A stretch of 64,000 nucleotides of DNA from Pseudovirgaria hyperparasitica (Eukaryota > Ascomycota > Dothideomycetes > Acrospermales > Acrospermaceae): positions 636,247-700,246 of the forward strand of contig NW_022985563.1 of assembly GCF_010093815.1 (NCBI RefSeq), written 5' to 3'. The notes below the pieces were generated by a model. The model was not told the origin of the DNA. It searched no databases and worked only from the letters and a program-made list of their open reading frames with translations. This document shows, in pieces, positions 1 to 10,474 of the stretch. Each line of letters opens with the position of its first letter. Position 1 is the stretch's first letter. Position numbers and translations under genes: made by a program.

Positions 1-379
1 TGAAAGGGGAGGAGCGCAAGAGACACGTGAGGAAATCTGCGATAGCTTATAATGAATATACATATAAATATATGATGGTAATGATATATGCTAGCTTGGC
101 TGAATTGTTCCTATAACCCGCCGAAAGAGGACGATGAAAAGAGGTATAACGACACAAGTACTACAAATTAATTCATGTTGGGATACTTGCAAGTCTATTG
201 ATTGAAGTAATTAACCTAAGACCCCACGCAGAAGGCTTCGTCATTCAAGGCGTGACTCGCGCAACCCCACAGCATGACTCGCTACGACGGCCCCACCAAA
301 AATCCAAGACCTCCAATCTCTCGAGCAGCATTAAATACTCCGATAACCTCACCGCCTCCACCTTTCTCCAGCGACGAAG
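1..379. other. upstream region of NCS6
   Basis: No supported gene. The first 100 bases are AT-rich with TATA-like stretches. The remainder is the probable promoter and leader of the gene that starts at 380. Confidence 0.5.
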
Positions 380-1654
380 ATGCCAGCATCCCCTTGTGCC
401 CTCTGTAAAACCTCGCGCGCCCTTATCGTTCGACCCAAGAACCACCAAAAGTTGTGCAAACCGTGCTTCCTGCATGTCTTTGAGACCGAGATCCACCACA
501 CAATAACCACAAACGCCCTCTTCCACCGCGGTGAACGGATCGCCATAGGCGCCTCCGGTGGTAAAGATAGCACCGTCCTTGCATCAGTCCTCAAGACCCT
601 CAATGAGCGCTACGACTACGGCCTCGAACTCATCCTTCTCTCTATAGACGAGGGCATCACCGGCTACCGTGACGACAGCCTTGAGACAGTGAAGAGAAAC
701 GCCGTGCAGTATGGCATGGAGCTGAAAATTGTGGGCTATGGAGAGCTATATGGGTGGACGATGGACCAGGTCGTTAGCCAGGTGGGCAAAAAGGGCAATT
801 GCACCTACTGTGGGGTGTTCAGACGGCAGGCATTAGACCGCGGAGCGGCGATGCTCGGTGTCAGACATGTAGTGACGGGGCATAATGCAGATGACATGGC
901 AGAGACAGTGCTCATGAACCTACTCCGAGGTGATCTGCCGAGGTTAGCAAGGACAACGAGCATCGTCACTAAGACGCCGAACGCGGCCGCGAAGATGGAC
1001 ACAAAAGACGGCAGAACAGACGATGGCATAGAAATCATCCCGGACGTAATCTCGCACACCGACATCATCCGCTCTAAGCCGCTCAAATACGCTTACGAGA
1101 AGGAAATCGTCCTCTACGCACACCACAAGAGCCTCGACTACTTCAGCACTGAGTGCATTTACTCACCCGAAGCCTTCCGCGGCAGCGCACGAGCTCTGAT
1201 CAAAAATCTCGAGCGTATCCGTCCCAGCGCGATTCTAGATGTCGTGCGTAGTGGCGAGGACATGGCGAAGCTTGTGCCCGCAGAATTCGGGGGCGCACAG
1301 ACCGAAGAAGAAGGCGAAGGTGGCTGTGGAGCCGCGCAAGGCCGGACGGGGGGCGGGAGTATGGGATCATTGGAGGCAAAGCTGAGGGAGGATGAAGGTG
1401 CAAAGATGAGAGAGGTGGAGGCCCTGGAGACAGAGATCACACTACCCATCCGCACAAAGGGGAAACCGAAGAGTAAGCCGAAGAAGGGAGCGCCGACGCA
1501 GGCGAAGAAATACCAGAAGCAGGTCATGGGCCAGTGTGAGAGGTGCGGATATCTGTCAAGTCAGAGCGTGTGCAAGGCTTGTACGCTGCTCGAAGGGCTG
1601 AACAAGGCTAGGCCGAAGGCAGACATTGGGATTGTGGTTGGACTGGATACGTGA
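380..1654 (+). CDS. NCS6: cytoplasmic tRNA 2-thiolation protein 1 (Ncs6/Ctu1)
   Basis: A single-exon protein of 424 residues. It carries an N-terminal zinc-ribbon-like part (C6, C9, C26, C29), the PP-loop ATP pyrophosphatase motif SGGKDST at 59-65, a CTYCGVFRR segment near 140, and a C-terminal CERCGY...VCKAC zinc module. This arrangement is diagnostic for Ncs6/Ctu1/TtcA-type enzymes. With Ncs2, the family thiolates the wobble uridine of cytosolic tRNA-Lys, tRNA-Glu and tRNA-Gln using sulfur from the Urm1 pathway. The region from about 305 to 375 is Gly/Glu/Lys-rich and looks like a lineage-specific insert before the last zinc module. The gene converges on the DUF1992 gene at 2162. Start: first ATG of the frame, directly before the Cys module. 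I am confident of the family. Confidence 0.95.
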   Translation: MPASPCALCKTSRALIVRPKNHQKLCKPCFLHVFETEIHHTITTNALFHRGERIAIGASGGKDSTVLASVLKTLNERYDYGLELILLSIDEGITGYRDDSLETVKRNAVQYGMELKIVGYGELYGWTMDQVVSQVGKKGNCTYCGVFRRQALDRGAAMLGVRHVVTGHNADDMAETVLMNLLRGDLPRLARTTSIVTKTPNAAAKMDTKDGRTDDGIEIIPDVISHTDIIRSKPLKYAYEKEIVLYAHHKSLDYFSTECIYSPEAFRGSARALIKNLERIRPSAILDVVRSGEDMAKLVPAEFGGAQTEEEGEGGCGAAQGRTGGGSMGSLEAKLREDEGAKMREVEALETEITLPIRTKGKPKSKPKKGAPTQAKKYQKQVMGQCERCGYLSSQSVCKACTLLEGLNKARPKADIGIVVGLDT

Positions 1655-2161
1655 AAGAGTAAAGAAAGGTATAACGACTACGCTTCTGATGCTCTAGGAG
1701 CGCATAGATTCAGTAGAGTCCGGGGCCCGCACGACTGATACAGCAATAACGCCGGTGGTCCTTCGTGCTTCGATCAAAGTTACGACGACTGAACAAAAGT
1801 GAGGCCTCGACAACAGCACTGGCAGCCATGAAGATCCGTATCTTCGATAGCGCCAGAGCACAGGCACGTCTGCGCCTTATCCTCGAGGTTCATATAGACA
1901 AACCATACAGCAATTTTTTTGCTTTGCTATACAGCGGCCGAATAAGATAATATCCCAAGATCCCTTTATATAGAGTTTAGAGAGCCTATTTACCATCGCC
2001 GCTACGGTATATACATACACGCTCGTATATATAATGAGACACACACAATACAAACGTCCGCATCCAAACGAACGCTCTTCTCATTGATGAATAGCAATGC
2101 TGCTTGGGCTATACTTTACCCATTTCCCGCAAGATGTCCCCGAAGAGGCAATATCCCAACC
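1655..2161. other. intergenic, convergent 3' ends
   Basis: Space between two converging genes. It contains AT-rich, TATA-like runs around 1900-2040. I see no supported gene or RNA. Confidence 0.5.
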
Positions 2162-3862
2162 CTACCCCGTTCCTCCACCCCATAAATCCCTCCAAAACTG
2201 CCTCATCCCATACCTCTTCCCACCCTCTTCATCTCTGACTCTGACAGCCGCACCCGTTCCCACAACTCGATCGAGTAAACCTCCCCGTACACCACCATCA
2301 CTAATGACACTACTCCGCGCCCTGGGCGCCAGCGCACGCATTCTTATCTCAGGTGCCAGCTGAGGCGCGACGTCGGTGTAGCACGCGCGCAATTCGCGCT
2401 CGAGGTGGAAATAGGGCTTTTGTGCGACGCGGGGTGCTTGTAGGTTGTAAGTGCGTGTTAGGGCGTTGAGCGAGGCGATCGCGTGGGTCAGGTAAGCTTG
2501 CTCTGTGGAAAGCCAGCTGGGGTCGCGGAAGGGGTGAACTGTGGGGGGAGATGTTGGTAATGTTGCGGCGGTATCTGGAGAGGTGATGGGTGCTGGGGTG
2601 CTATCTGCGGTTACGGCGTCTGTGGTAACAAGGATTTCTTCGTCAATGACGTTGGCAGTTGGAAAGGGGGTCAACGAGGGCGCATCTGGGACGTGCAGTT
2701 CGCTGGAGGGGGAAATCTGCGATATGTGACCTTCGGCACTGATGGTGTTCATGCGCTCCTCCTTGACACGACTGCTAGGGTTCTCGCGTAGCTCTGCTTC
2801 GGCATACAGCTGCGCACGGCGGATCTGTTCTTCGAGCGTACCACCCTTGCTCGCGATTGTGCGTGCGGCATGGCGCTTCCAGTCGTTCCGTAGACGCGCA
2901 CGGAACTTTGCTGCCGCACTGACAAGTTCCTGTTGTTTCTCAATCCACGGAGGGACGATCTCCTGCTTCTGGATGATCTTGTTCATGAAGTACTCGGTGG
3001 TGTCGAGAAAGGGGCTGCTGGCGGTGTAGTCGCGCTCGATGACTTGGCCACGAGGGAGATTCTTGAACTGGCCACGAGCGATAGCGTCCTCGATGCGTTC
3101 GTTGGCGAGGGAGGCGAGGCCTTGGATAGTGCCTGGGACGACGCTGCGGGCGTGTGGGTGGAATTTGGCACGCATCTCGGCCAGCATCTTCTCTCGCTCT
3201 TCCTTGCTGACAGGAGAGTCCTTGATCTTCTCGTACGTAGCAGTATTCTCCTTTGCTCTTGCAATCACACTGGCAATTCCGGGCTTGTGCTTTGCTCTTC
3301 CGGTGTCTACTGTTTGAGGCATTCGGAATGGCTGTCCTGATGATTGTCGCGAGCTTCGCATGGGTTTATGAGAATCTGTTAGCATCCTGAGCGCAGCATC
3401 TTCGACGCTCTCCATTCCTTGCCACGGTTGTGACATTGCGATATTCCGGGCATGTCTCGGGGTCGTGTTGCCCATCTCAACCTGCGCGAGTGCACTAGCA
3501 TGCTGGTTCCGGAAGTTTGCGCCTGCAATGCGCTCCTCAAGCTGCCGCCGAAGGTCTTCGCTGAAGCCTGCATCCGAGACAGCTCTCGCAGCGCCACGGG
3601 GATTTGACTCCAGCGATTCATTGCTCATTTGTTCGAGCCGAGCTGACATCGCTCCTCGCTCGGCCTCTTTCTCTGTTTCCCTTGCATCATCGCGCTGATT
3701 TGTAGCGTGTGAGGCATCTTGGCCAGCGCTCTCAAGCAGTGGAGAATCTGCGGTCTTGGAGGCGTATCGCCTCGATGGAACTTGGAACGTGGGAGAGAGG
3801 CACTTGGCTCGTATGCAGCGAGCGCAAATATATGGAAAGACACTCTCCGCGGGACGCATCAA
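2162..3862 (-). CDS. DUF1992 (DnaJC28-type) domain protein, probably mitochondrial
   Basis: A single-exon protein of 566 residues. Its central part (roughly 210-350) matches the DnaJ subfamily C member 28 conserved region (DUF1992): it contains ERIEDAIARGQF, an NLPRGQ motif, FLDTTEYFMNKII and PPWIEKQ. There is no J domain, as in most fungal members. The first 35 residues are rich in Arg, Ser and hydrophobic residues with almost no acidic residues and end near SRRYAS, so I infer a mitochondrial presequence. The segment from about 60 to 200 is charged and low-complexity. The role of the domain is unknown. The gene is divergent from centrin, with 344 bases between the starts. Family call firm, location inferred. 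Confidence 0.82.
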   Translation of the reverse strand: MMRPAESVFPYICARCIRAKCLSPTFQVPSRRYASKTADSPLLESAGQDASHATNQRDDARETEKEAERGAMSARLEQMSNESLESNPRGAARAVSDAGFSEDLRRQLEERIAGANFRNQHASALAQVEMGNTTPRHARNIAMSQPWQGMESVEDAALRMLTDSHKPMRSSRQSSGQPFRMPQTVDTGRAKHKPGIASVIARAKENTATYEKIKDSPVSKEEREKMLAEMRAKFHPHARSVVPGTIQGLASLANERIEDAIARGQFKNLPRGQVIERDYTASSPFLDTTEYFMNKIIQKQEIVPPWIEKQQELVSAAAKFRARLRNDWKRHAARTIASKGGTLEEQIRRAQLYAEAELRENPSSRVKEERMNTISAEGHISQISPSSELHVPDAPSLTPFPTANVIDEEILVTTDAVTADSTPAPITSPDTAATLPTSPPTVHPFRDPSWLSTEQAYLTHAIASLNALTRTYNLQAPRVAQKPYFHLERELRACYTDVAPQLAPEIRMRALAPRARSSVISDGGVRGGLLDRVVGTGAAVRVRDEEGGKRYGMRQFWRDLWGGGTG

Positions 3863-4206
3863 GCAGGGGCCTGAGGACGCTACACAGAGCAGATGGCTAA
3901 AGACTAAACATCCATCACGGAATGCAAGTCGTCAAGAACCGGAGCTCGGATTTAGCGGAACCTGCGTATGAATCCTGTGGCGTGCCGAGCCCCGCATAGA
4001 TCGCGCCACACGGGCTTTCCTGGCGCGTCCTTCGACGCGTGAACCTGAAACACCATTACTATCCTGTCCGACTCTAAGCTATACACACCACGCCAGCCCG
4101 ACCGTGCGACGCTCTTTCTTTGTGCTTGCAGTCACACGCTGTCTTTGTCTTCGTCCGACCCAGACGGACCTGAGATTCACATCCCTCTCTACCCTTTTGA
4201 CCCACA
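3863..4206. promoter_or_regulatory. bidirectional promoter, DUF1992 gene / centrin
   Basis: 344 bases separate two divergent start codons, so the region must hold both promoters. There is a pyrimidine-rich leader before the centrin ATG (about 4110-4205). No specific factor site was recognised. Confidence 0.5.
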
Positions 4207-4875
4207 ATGGCATCCTCACACAGCACATTTCCCATTCGCCAACAAACGTATGGCCGCGCCTCCGCGCCTCCACCTACGGCCTATGGCCCAACCAATGCGC
4301 AAGTCCGCGAAACCGCTAGACTCGAACGCGAACGTAACGAACGCCTCGAGCGAGAGCGTGCCGCCCAACCGCACGCCGAAATCTCTGAAGAGCAGCGCGA
4401 AGAAATCAACGAGGCGTTCGCACTCTTCGATCTCGACAAGGACGGTCATATTGACTATCACGAACTCAAGGTCGCGATGAAGGCGCTCGGATTCGACCTG
4501 CCAAAAGCGGAGATTCTAGGCATTCTGCAGAGCCATGGTGTGCCTGCTGGGGGGGTAGGGAATGGGAAAGCCTCGGTGGGCGCGGCAGGAGGGGTGGCGA
4601 CGGCGGGGAGGCTGTTGCTACCGCTGACGGCGTTTCAGACCGTTATGGCAGGTCGGATTGCGAGTAGGGACCCGAGAGAGGAGATTAATAGGGCATTTGA
4701 TCTATTTGACGCCGATCAGAAAGGGTCAATCTCGTTGACTGACCTAAGAAGGGTCGCGAGGGAACTTGGGGAGGGCCTACAAGAGGAGGAGCTGGCGGCG
4801 ATGATTGAGGAGTTTGATATGGATGGAGATGGTGCTATTAGTAGAGAGGAGTTCTTGGGTATTTGCCTTGGTTGA
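4207..4875 (+). CDS. CDC31: centrin (Cdc31-like EF-hand protein)
   Basis: A single-exon protein of 222 residues. An Arg/Glu-rich N-terminal tail precedes EF-hands. Three calcium loops are clear: [24 protein letters not shown] and [12 protein letters not shown]. The second hand is replaced by a Gly/Ala-rich insert (about 113-140), which explains why the protein is longer than the usual 160-180 residues. The segment after the first loop ([12 protein letters not shown]) and the third loop are centrin-like rather than calmodulin-like. Centrins act at the spindle pole body and, in yeast, also in nucleotide excision repair and mRNA export complexes. ATG 4207 is chosen because the tail typical of centrins begins there; an in-frame Met follows only much later. 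Confidence 0.9.
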   Translation: MASSHSTFPIRQQTYGRASAPPPTAYGPTNAQVRETARLERERNERLERERAAQPHAEISEEQREEINEAFALFDLDKDGHIDYHELKVAMKALGFDLPKAEILGILQSHGVPAGGVGNGKASVGAAGGVATAGRLLLPLTAFQTVMAGRIASRDPREEINRAFDLFDADQKGSISLTDLRRVARELGEGLQEEELAAMIEEFDMDGDGAISREEFLGICLG

Positions 4876-5107
4876 GCAAGCTATTGGAGAACAGACAGAC
4901 ATTCATACAAGCGAGGAGTTGGGAGTCTTGTACTTGGGTTGTACTTTTGAGGACTGTACTTGCAGGCGCGCAATCCGTTGGATTGTGTGATCTGGCTTTT
5001 CGGGTATCGAGCCGAACTTGATGAATATTTTTATCTAGCTGCTCCTAAACTGTACAAAGTGATGTAGCGTAGTCTACAAAGGGAACGCAAAAAATCGAAC
5101 TGTACAA

Positions 5108-6728
5108 CTATTGTCCTGGTGACACCAGTAGACCTTTCTTGCCCGCATCGTGTGTCCAACCACCAGCAAGCGCCTCGCCTCCAGCTTTTTGCGCATTGCC
5201 CTTGATTCTAGCTTCAAGTTCCGGTCTGAAGTGCCTGATCAGGCCCTGCAGGGGCCATGCGAAAGCCTCACCCAAGGCGCAAATTGTGTGTCCTTCTACC
5301 TGCTTTGTAAGCTCCTGCAACATATCAATCTCGCGCTCCCTGCCCTCGCCCTTCTCGAAGCGTTTCATAATTTGGTCGGTCCACTTTGAACCTTCACGGC
5401 AGGGCGTACATTGTCCACAAGACTCGTGGTGGTAGAACTTGGCCAATCTACTAATAGCACGAACGACATCGGTCGACTTATCCATGACGATGACAGCAGC
5501 AGTACCGAGACCAGACTGCGAATCCTTCAAAGCATCGAAATCCATCAGTTGCTCAGTGCACGTTGCAGCCGGGAGGATGGGTGTTGATGAACCACCAGGA
5601 ATGACAGCTAGGAGATTGTCCCAGCCACCTCGTACACCACCGCAATGTTTTTCGAGTAGCTCCTTGAGCGGAATACTCATCTCCTCTTCGACTGTACATG
5701 GGTTGTTGACGTGGCCAGAGATGCAAAAGAGCTTGGTTCCAGAGTTTCTTTCGCGTCCAAAGCTGCTGAACCAGCTGCCTCCACGGCGACAAATCGTAGG
5801 TGCGACAGCAATAGTTTCAACATTAGCGACCGTAGAGGGACAGCCAAAAAGACCGACGGCAGCTGGGAATGGTGGCTTGAGACGGGGCTTGCCGGGCTTT
5901 CCTTCAAGTGACTCGATGAGGGACGTTTCCTCACCGCATACGTAGGCGCCCATTCCACGGTGGAGGTAGACGTCGAAGTCATAGCCAGAGCCGCATGCAT
6001 TCTTTCCGATCAGACCGGCCTGATATGCCTCTTGAATTGCTCTTTGCAAGACTGTCGCTTCGTGATAAAATTCACCACGGATGTAAATATATGCTGCTGT
6101 ACAGTTCATTGCTCGTCCAGCAACGAGACAGCCCTCGATTAGCTTGTGTGGGTCTTTTCGCATGATCTCGCGGTCCTTGCAGGTTCCAGGCTCACCCTCG
6201 TCAGCATTCACGACGAGGTACCGGGGCTTATTGTCCTTGTCCCAATCTTTGAAATTCATGAACGACTGTCCATATCAGCAGCTGCCCGGAACGAGTTTAA
6301 GTGTTCCATACCCATTTCATGCCCGACGGAAATCCAGCACCACCGCGGCCACGAAGGCCAGATGCCTTGATTTCGGAGATGATCTATCCTCTTAATCAGT
6401 ACATGATCCATCAGATTCGCGTTGTAGAGTATAATACCCAGTCATGGCCCTTCAAAATGATCTCTTTAGTCTTGTACCAGTCTCCATACTTCATAGCACT
6501 CTTGAGATCAGCACCATGGTGACCATACAGATTGGTGAATATCCTGTCCTGATCCCTCAAGCCGCCATGTGTCTTCTTTGGTGTGCCTTCTTGTACTGTG
6601 GCGAAGCCTCTTTGCTGTCGGGTCGAAGGAGTCTGTGAGGACGCTCGCGATGCGGTAGCGGCGCACGGTAGGACGCGCTGCGATACAGCAGTGAGGGCCT
6701 GCTTTGAGGGTGCGTGGCGTGCGATCAT
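5108..6728 (-). CDS. NDUFV1: NADH:ubiquinone oxidoreductase 51-kDa flavoprotein subunit
   Basis: Three exons: 6438-6728, 6312-6383 and 5108-6265, giving 506 residues. Introns are 54 and 46 bases with GT-AG ends. The first ~45 residues look like a mitochondrial presequence. FMN/NADH motifs are visible: [10 protein letters not shown] at 109-118 (mostly encoded by the small second exon), then [14 protein letters not shown]. The N3 iron-sulfur cluster ligands are C404, C407 and C410 ([11 protein letters not shown]) plus C450 ([10 protein letters not shown]). The protein is the NADH-oxidising tip of complex I in the mitochondrial matrix. Length matches the fungal family. An upstream in-frame ATG at 6785 would add 19 residues; I prefer 6728 because a targeting peptide starts there. 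NDUFA1, another complex I subunit, lies 2.6 kb away on the same strand. Confidence 0.95.
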
Positions 6729-8249
6729 CGTAGCTGGTATCAATTGACTCTGTCTAGGAGATGTCGGCCAGCAGATTCGCCTCAAACCAGGTGTGATACA
6801 GCCGATTCGGATGAGGTCGTGAATGGAAGACGTCGACGATTTGCGCTAATGCTGATTACATGCCACCGAAATCTGGGAGCATTGATTGGCTGTAAGCTAG
6901 CATCCATTAGGGATCTCCGAAATCTGGCCGCTCTGGAAAATGCTATCATCATCACACTCACTCAGCGTCGCACAAAAAAGAACATAGTCATTTAAGACTG
7001 GTCCTATTGTCATTGTCAGACTTGACTTATGCACTTTCCGTCATACAAATAGGGAGTCTCGCAGATATTGGCTCTTTTCATACGAAAGCATACTACTAAT
7101 TATCATTACTTGACTACGATGATGAGACTCATCGCTCACAGAGTTTACATTAGGAAGGTAATAGAGCACACGTAGTATTGTCATTATCTTCCATGGTTTT
7201 CTGCACAGTAGTTACTTCAGTGTTTCGAGAATAAAAGTAAGTCTTGGTTGGCTCCGTGTGTTGAGAAAGCAAGTCATAAATTGACATACACAACTGAGGC
7301 TACACGGCACTTCTACGATGGGCCAAGAATACCGGGTATAGAGCCATTTAATATGTCCGCTATATAGCTAGAGAACCAGGTATGTAAGTAAGGCGGCTGA
7401 TTCGTCCTCACTACACTCTTATATAGAGCTGCGTACGGATTCCCACGGGCCAGAGCACCTCTGATGCAGGGCCCGAAGCCAGTCTCGCTATTATGGTATG
7501 CTGCTCTAAACCAAATCAAATGACCCGATGACCGCGACCTTGTGAAGAAGACAGAGATTCCATTATTGTTCGTTCTTCCGATTGATCGGTGTTCATCTTT
7601 TTCATAAACAAGAACATTTACATAAACATGACGATGGGGATGTTTACACAGAAGACTAAAGACCGTGGCCTCAAGAGTCGGGTGAGATTCCACACAGGTC
7701 CATCGTTATTGCCCTGTTGTGGTTTTACTGCCTGATCTGCCAGGGTGCGCCGTCTGAGGTCCTGTACTTTCTCTCAGTGGGATTCATATTGTCAATTTCT
7801 TGAACCGAGTGAACCCACAACTTGCGTCGAGGTATGAGCGTATCAGTTATCCATCAATGCACGAAGACAAATTTACAGGCGCCTCAGAACAACTGACGAT
7901 GATTCTGTGGGCAATAGGTCTCTACTGTCCGACTCCTAAGGAGCTAGGTAGGACCATCACTTGCTATACGTATACTCTTTTGGTTTTCGGGTGCCCTATC
8001 GTAAAAGAACCACTTTTCACAGCGCTGTCGAGCAGATCTATGATTATGTATCATAATTCAAGAACTCAGACCTACAGGCCTAGTCAGCACGCACTATGAT
8101 GATAGCGTCATCGCGGGGCCACCGGTAGAACGCCTTACATAATTAGCACTGCCTGAGCTGATCTGGAAAAGGCATTCAAGGCCCGACATATCAACGGAAA
8201 GCAAGTAATACTTTGATCCAGCGACGAGGTTACAATATTCGCCAGTGCA
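6729..8249. other. intergenic, 1.5 kb
   Basis: Shared upstream region of the complex I 51-kDa gene and the N-acetyltransferase gene. A 126-codon open frame on the minus strand (7313-7693) has no recognisable domain, and I do not call it. Nothing else is supported. Confidence 0.5.
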
Positions 8250-9197
8250 ATGGGCCCATCAGTCATTTACGGCAGAGACCAACTGGACCGCTATTTCAAG
8301 CGCATAAATTTACCGGAACGTCATCAGCACACATCAATCGCGTCTCTCACGGAAGCAGAACAATTACGATACCTATCGCTGCTCCAGCGCTACAACTTAG
8401 TAGCCATACCTTTCGAGAATCTTTCACTCCACTACAGCCAAGCGGGTACAGTGACACTGCATCCCGATGCCTTGTACCACAAAATTGTCGACGATCCTGG
8501 TCGTGGAGGATACTGTATGGAAATTAACCGCCTCTTTGGCACTGTCCTTCTTTCTCTCGGCTTTCAACTCTATTCCGCCGGTGCACGCGTAAAAACAAGT
8601 GGACCCGCGTGGACTGGCTTTTCGCATATGTGCAACATCGTGACGATCGGACAACGAAAGTATATGGTAGACGTTGGCTTTGGTCCTAATTCTGCGATTC
8701 AGCCACTCGAGCTTGTCAAAGACGATCCACCGGTGGTTTCAAACATCGGTCCTGCATCAACGAGATTGATATGGACAGAACTTGAGGAACATACGGATCC
8801 AGATCAACGGGCTTGGGTGTATCAGTTTAGGACAAATGATGACGCCGAGTGGCGCGATTGGTACTCGTTTCCGGAAGTTGAGTTCTTCCCCGCCGATTAT
8901 GAGGTTATGAATCTTTCCACAAGCACGAGCCGAAGGATTTGGTTCACTAGGGAGGTTATTTGTGTCAGCAAGGAAATGAGTGAGGGTTCGGATGATGCTT
9001 TAGTAGGCGAGGTCGTATTGTGGAACGGTTTGCTAAAACGAAGTAGAGGGGGCAAAAATGTAGAAATTATCGAGCTAACGAGCGAGGAAGACCGTATAGA
9101 AGCACTGGAGAGGTATTTCAAGATTACGCTCAGCCGTGATGAGAAAGATGCGATCAAGGGGCTAGCGACTGCACTCAAGGGCCGAGAGACTGGATAG
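8250..9197 (+). CDS. arylamine N-acetyltransferase
   Basis: A single-exon protein of 315 residues. The catalytic triad of the NAT family is complete: Cys89 in RGGYCMEIN, His126 in GFSHMCNIV and Asp141 in VDVGFGPN. The N-terminal IPFENLSLHY block (about 53-62) is also typical. These cytosolic enzymes transfer acetyl or malonyl groups from CoA to aromatic amines. In some fungi they detoxify plant benzoxazolinone breakdown products; whether this one does cannot be told from sequence. The start at 8250 gives the expected N terminus. The gene lies between two complex I genes but shares no evident pathway with them. Confidence 0.93.
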   Translation: MGPSVIYGRDQLDRYFKRINLPERHQHTSIASLTEAEQLRYLSLLQRYNLVAIPFENLSLHYSQAGTVTLHPDALYHKIVDDPGRGGYCMEINRLFGTVLLSLGFQLYSAGARVKTSGPAWTGFSHMCNIVTIGQRKYMVDVGFGPNSAIQPLELVKDDPPVVSNIGPASTRLIWTELEEHTDPDQRAWVYQFRTNDDAEWRDWYSFPEVEFFPADYEVMNLSTSTSRRIWFTREVICVSKEMSEGSDDALVGEVVLWNGLLKRSRGGKNVEIIELTSEEDRIEALERYFKITLSRDEKDAIKGLATALKGRETG

Positions 9198-9329
9198 CTT
9201 TTCAGGCCGACGGAACCATTGCATAGGGATATTCGAGTGTACACAGCGCAATTGAGTATATGAGGGTCATTCTTAGCCCCACCGTCTTTGGAAAAGCGCT
9301 TTCTTCGTCTTGATATATACAGTGATAAT

Positions 9330-9807
9330 CTAGTAGATCCTGCGTTCCAACTGCGTCATGTTAGCCTCTGGACTTGATAGATGCTCTCATGTCATACCTT
9401 CCATGGATTGTTCAATTCAAAGCCATCTGGCGCATGGGGTTTGTCCGTCTGTCCTCGCATAAAGCCTGTCAATCTTTTGTCGCGTTCCATCACTGCGGAC
9501 CGGTCAGCACTCGGGTCGGACTATCACATTGGTACTTTAGGTTTGAGAACGTCGTACTTTGCTACATTCTGGTTAGTATCACTGCCAGTCTCTATAGAGA
9601 TTATGCCTTACCCTGTCCCATTGATCAAGAGTGCGCCTGGGTCTTTTTCCTCCATTTTGTGTGTATCTCAACCAGTTGAGTCCAGCACCGGTGATACCGA
9701 ACATCTGTAGAATGTCAGTCGAATGATTAATTCTCGTAATATCCGAGGCGAAATCGTACGCCAACGATGATTCCATAGGGAATAAGGGCTTCGAAGGGAA
9801 CCGGCAT
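9330..9807 (-). CDS. NDUFA1: complex I subunit NDUFA1 (MWFE-like), with a 4-base microexon
   Basis: Five exons rebuilt by frame and splice sites: 9760-9807, 9612-9704, 9558-9561 (4 bases), 9398-9492 and 9330-9350. They give 86 residues. The product starts MPVPFEALIPYGII, has one short membrane segment, then MQNGGKR-like (here TQNGGKRPRR), LDQWDRQMMERDKRLTG and NNPWKLERRIY at the C terminus, as expected of fungal NDUFA1. The protein is an accessory membrane-arm subunit of mitochondrial complex I. The microexon supplies Gln and the first base of a Met codon. Joining exon 2 directly to exon 4 would give an immediate stop. The introns are 55, 50, 65 and 47 bases with plausible branch sites. The gene is divergent from SAS3. 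Confidence 0.88.
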
Positions 9808-10474
9808 GGTGTAGACAGAAAGGTTGTCTACCTATTAGTAGTATAGTTGACGTGCGACTTTAGTTTCGACGTCAAGCTTGAAGCTGCTGAGGTCGACAAG
9901 TGCAGCTAACGATGACTAACTTGTGGCCTCAAAATTCAGGCTTGAACGCCGCGCGCCAAACAGGCCAGGACGACCACATGCGGAGAAGCGACCAAGGAGG
10001 TCGAGCACGATAACTTTGGTCAATTGTTCACGACCACCCACCACTTCCGACACCTTATCAAGCCGTTTTCTCCTATCGCAAACATCTCCGCTACGATATA
10101 TATTACAAGTCTGGACAAAAGTGCCTCACCAGCAGGACATCCACAGAGCTGAGCTGAACGTTTAACCTGACCTCAGAGACCGCTTTCCATCGAAGGCCCA
10201 TCGCATGCACGTCGATCACGACTCAATCTCGGGTCTAGACACCACTGAACATCGTAAACACCCCATACGTACCGAAATCGCGTCCAGTCCCTTCCCACAA
10301 CTACATAAATCGCGTTCTGCTACGAAGAACGCGCTGTGCCAGATACTTCATGAATGCGAGAGCTGGGCGCACCAGCAAAGTCGTAAGGGCGATAAGCATA
10401 ACAATACAGTCTGAATACGCGTGAGGCTGGAGTTCTTAACGTCCAAGCTTGCTTCGGTGGTAGGCTATGCCTCG
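9808..10474. promoter_or_regulatory. bidirectional promoter, NDUFA1 / SAS3
   Basis: 667 bases between divergent start codons. Short open frames here (for example 10205-10414) have no family resemblance and are probably leader sequence. No specific site was recognised. Confidence 0.5.

Noticed and set aside
7313-7693. A 126-codon minus-strand frame
   Set aside because: No recognisable motif, and composition is not gene-like.
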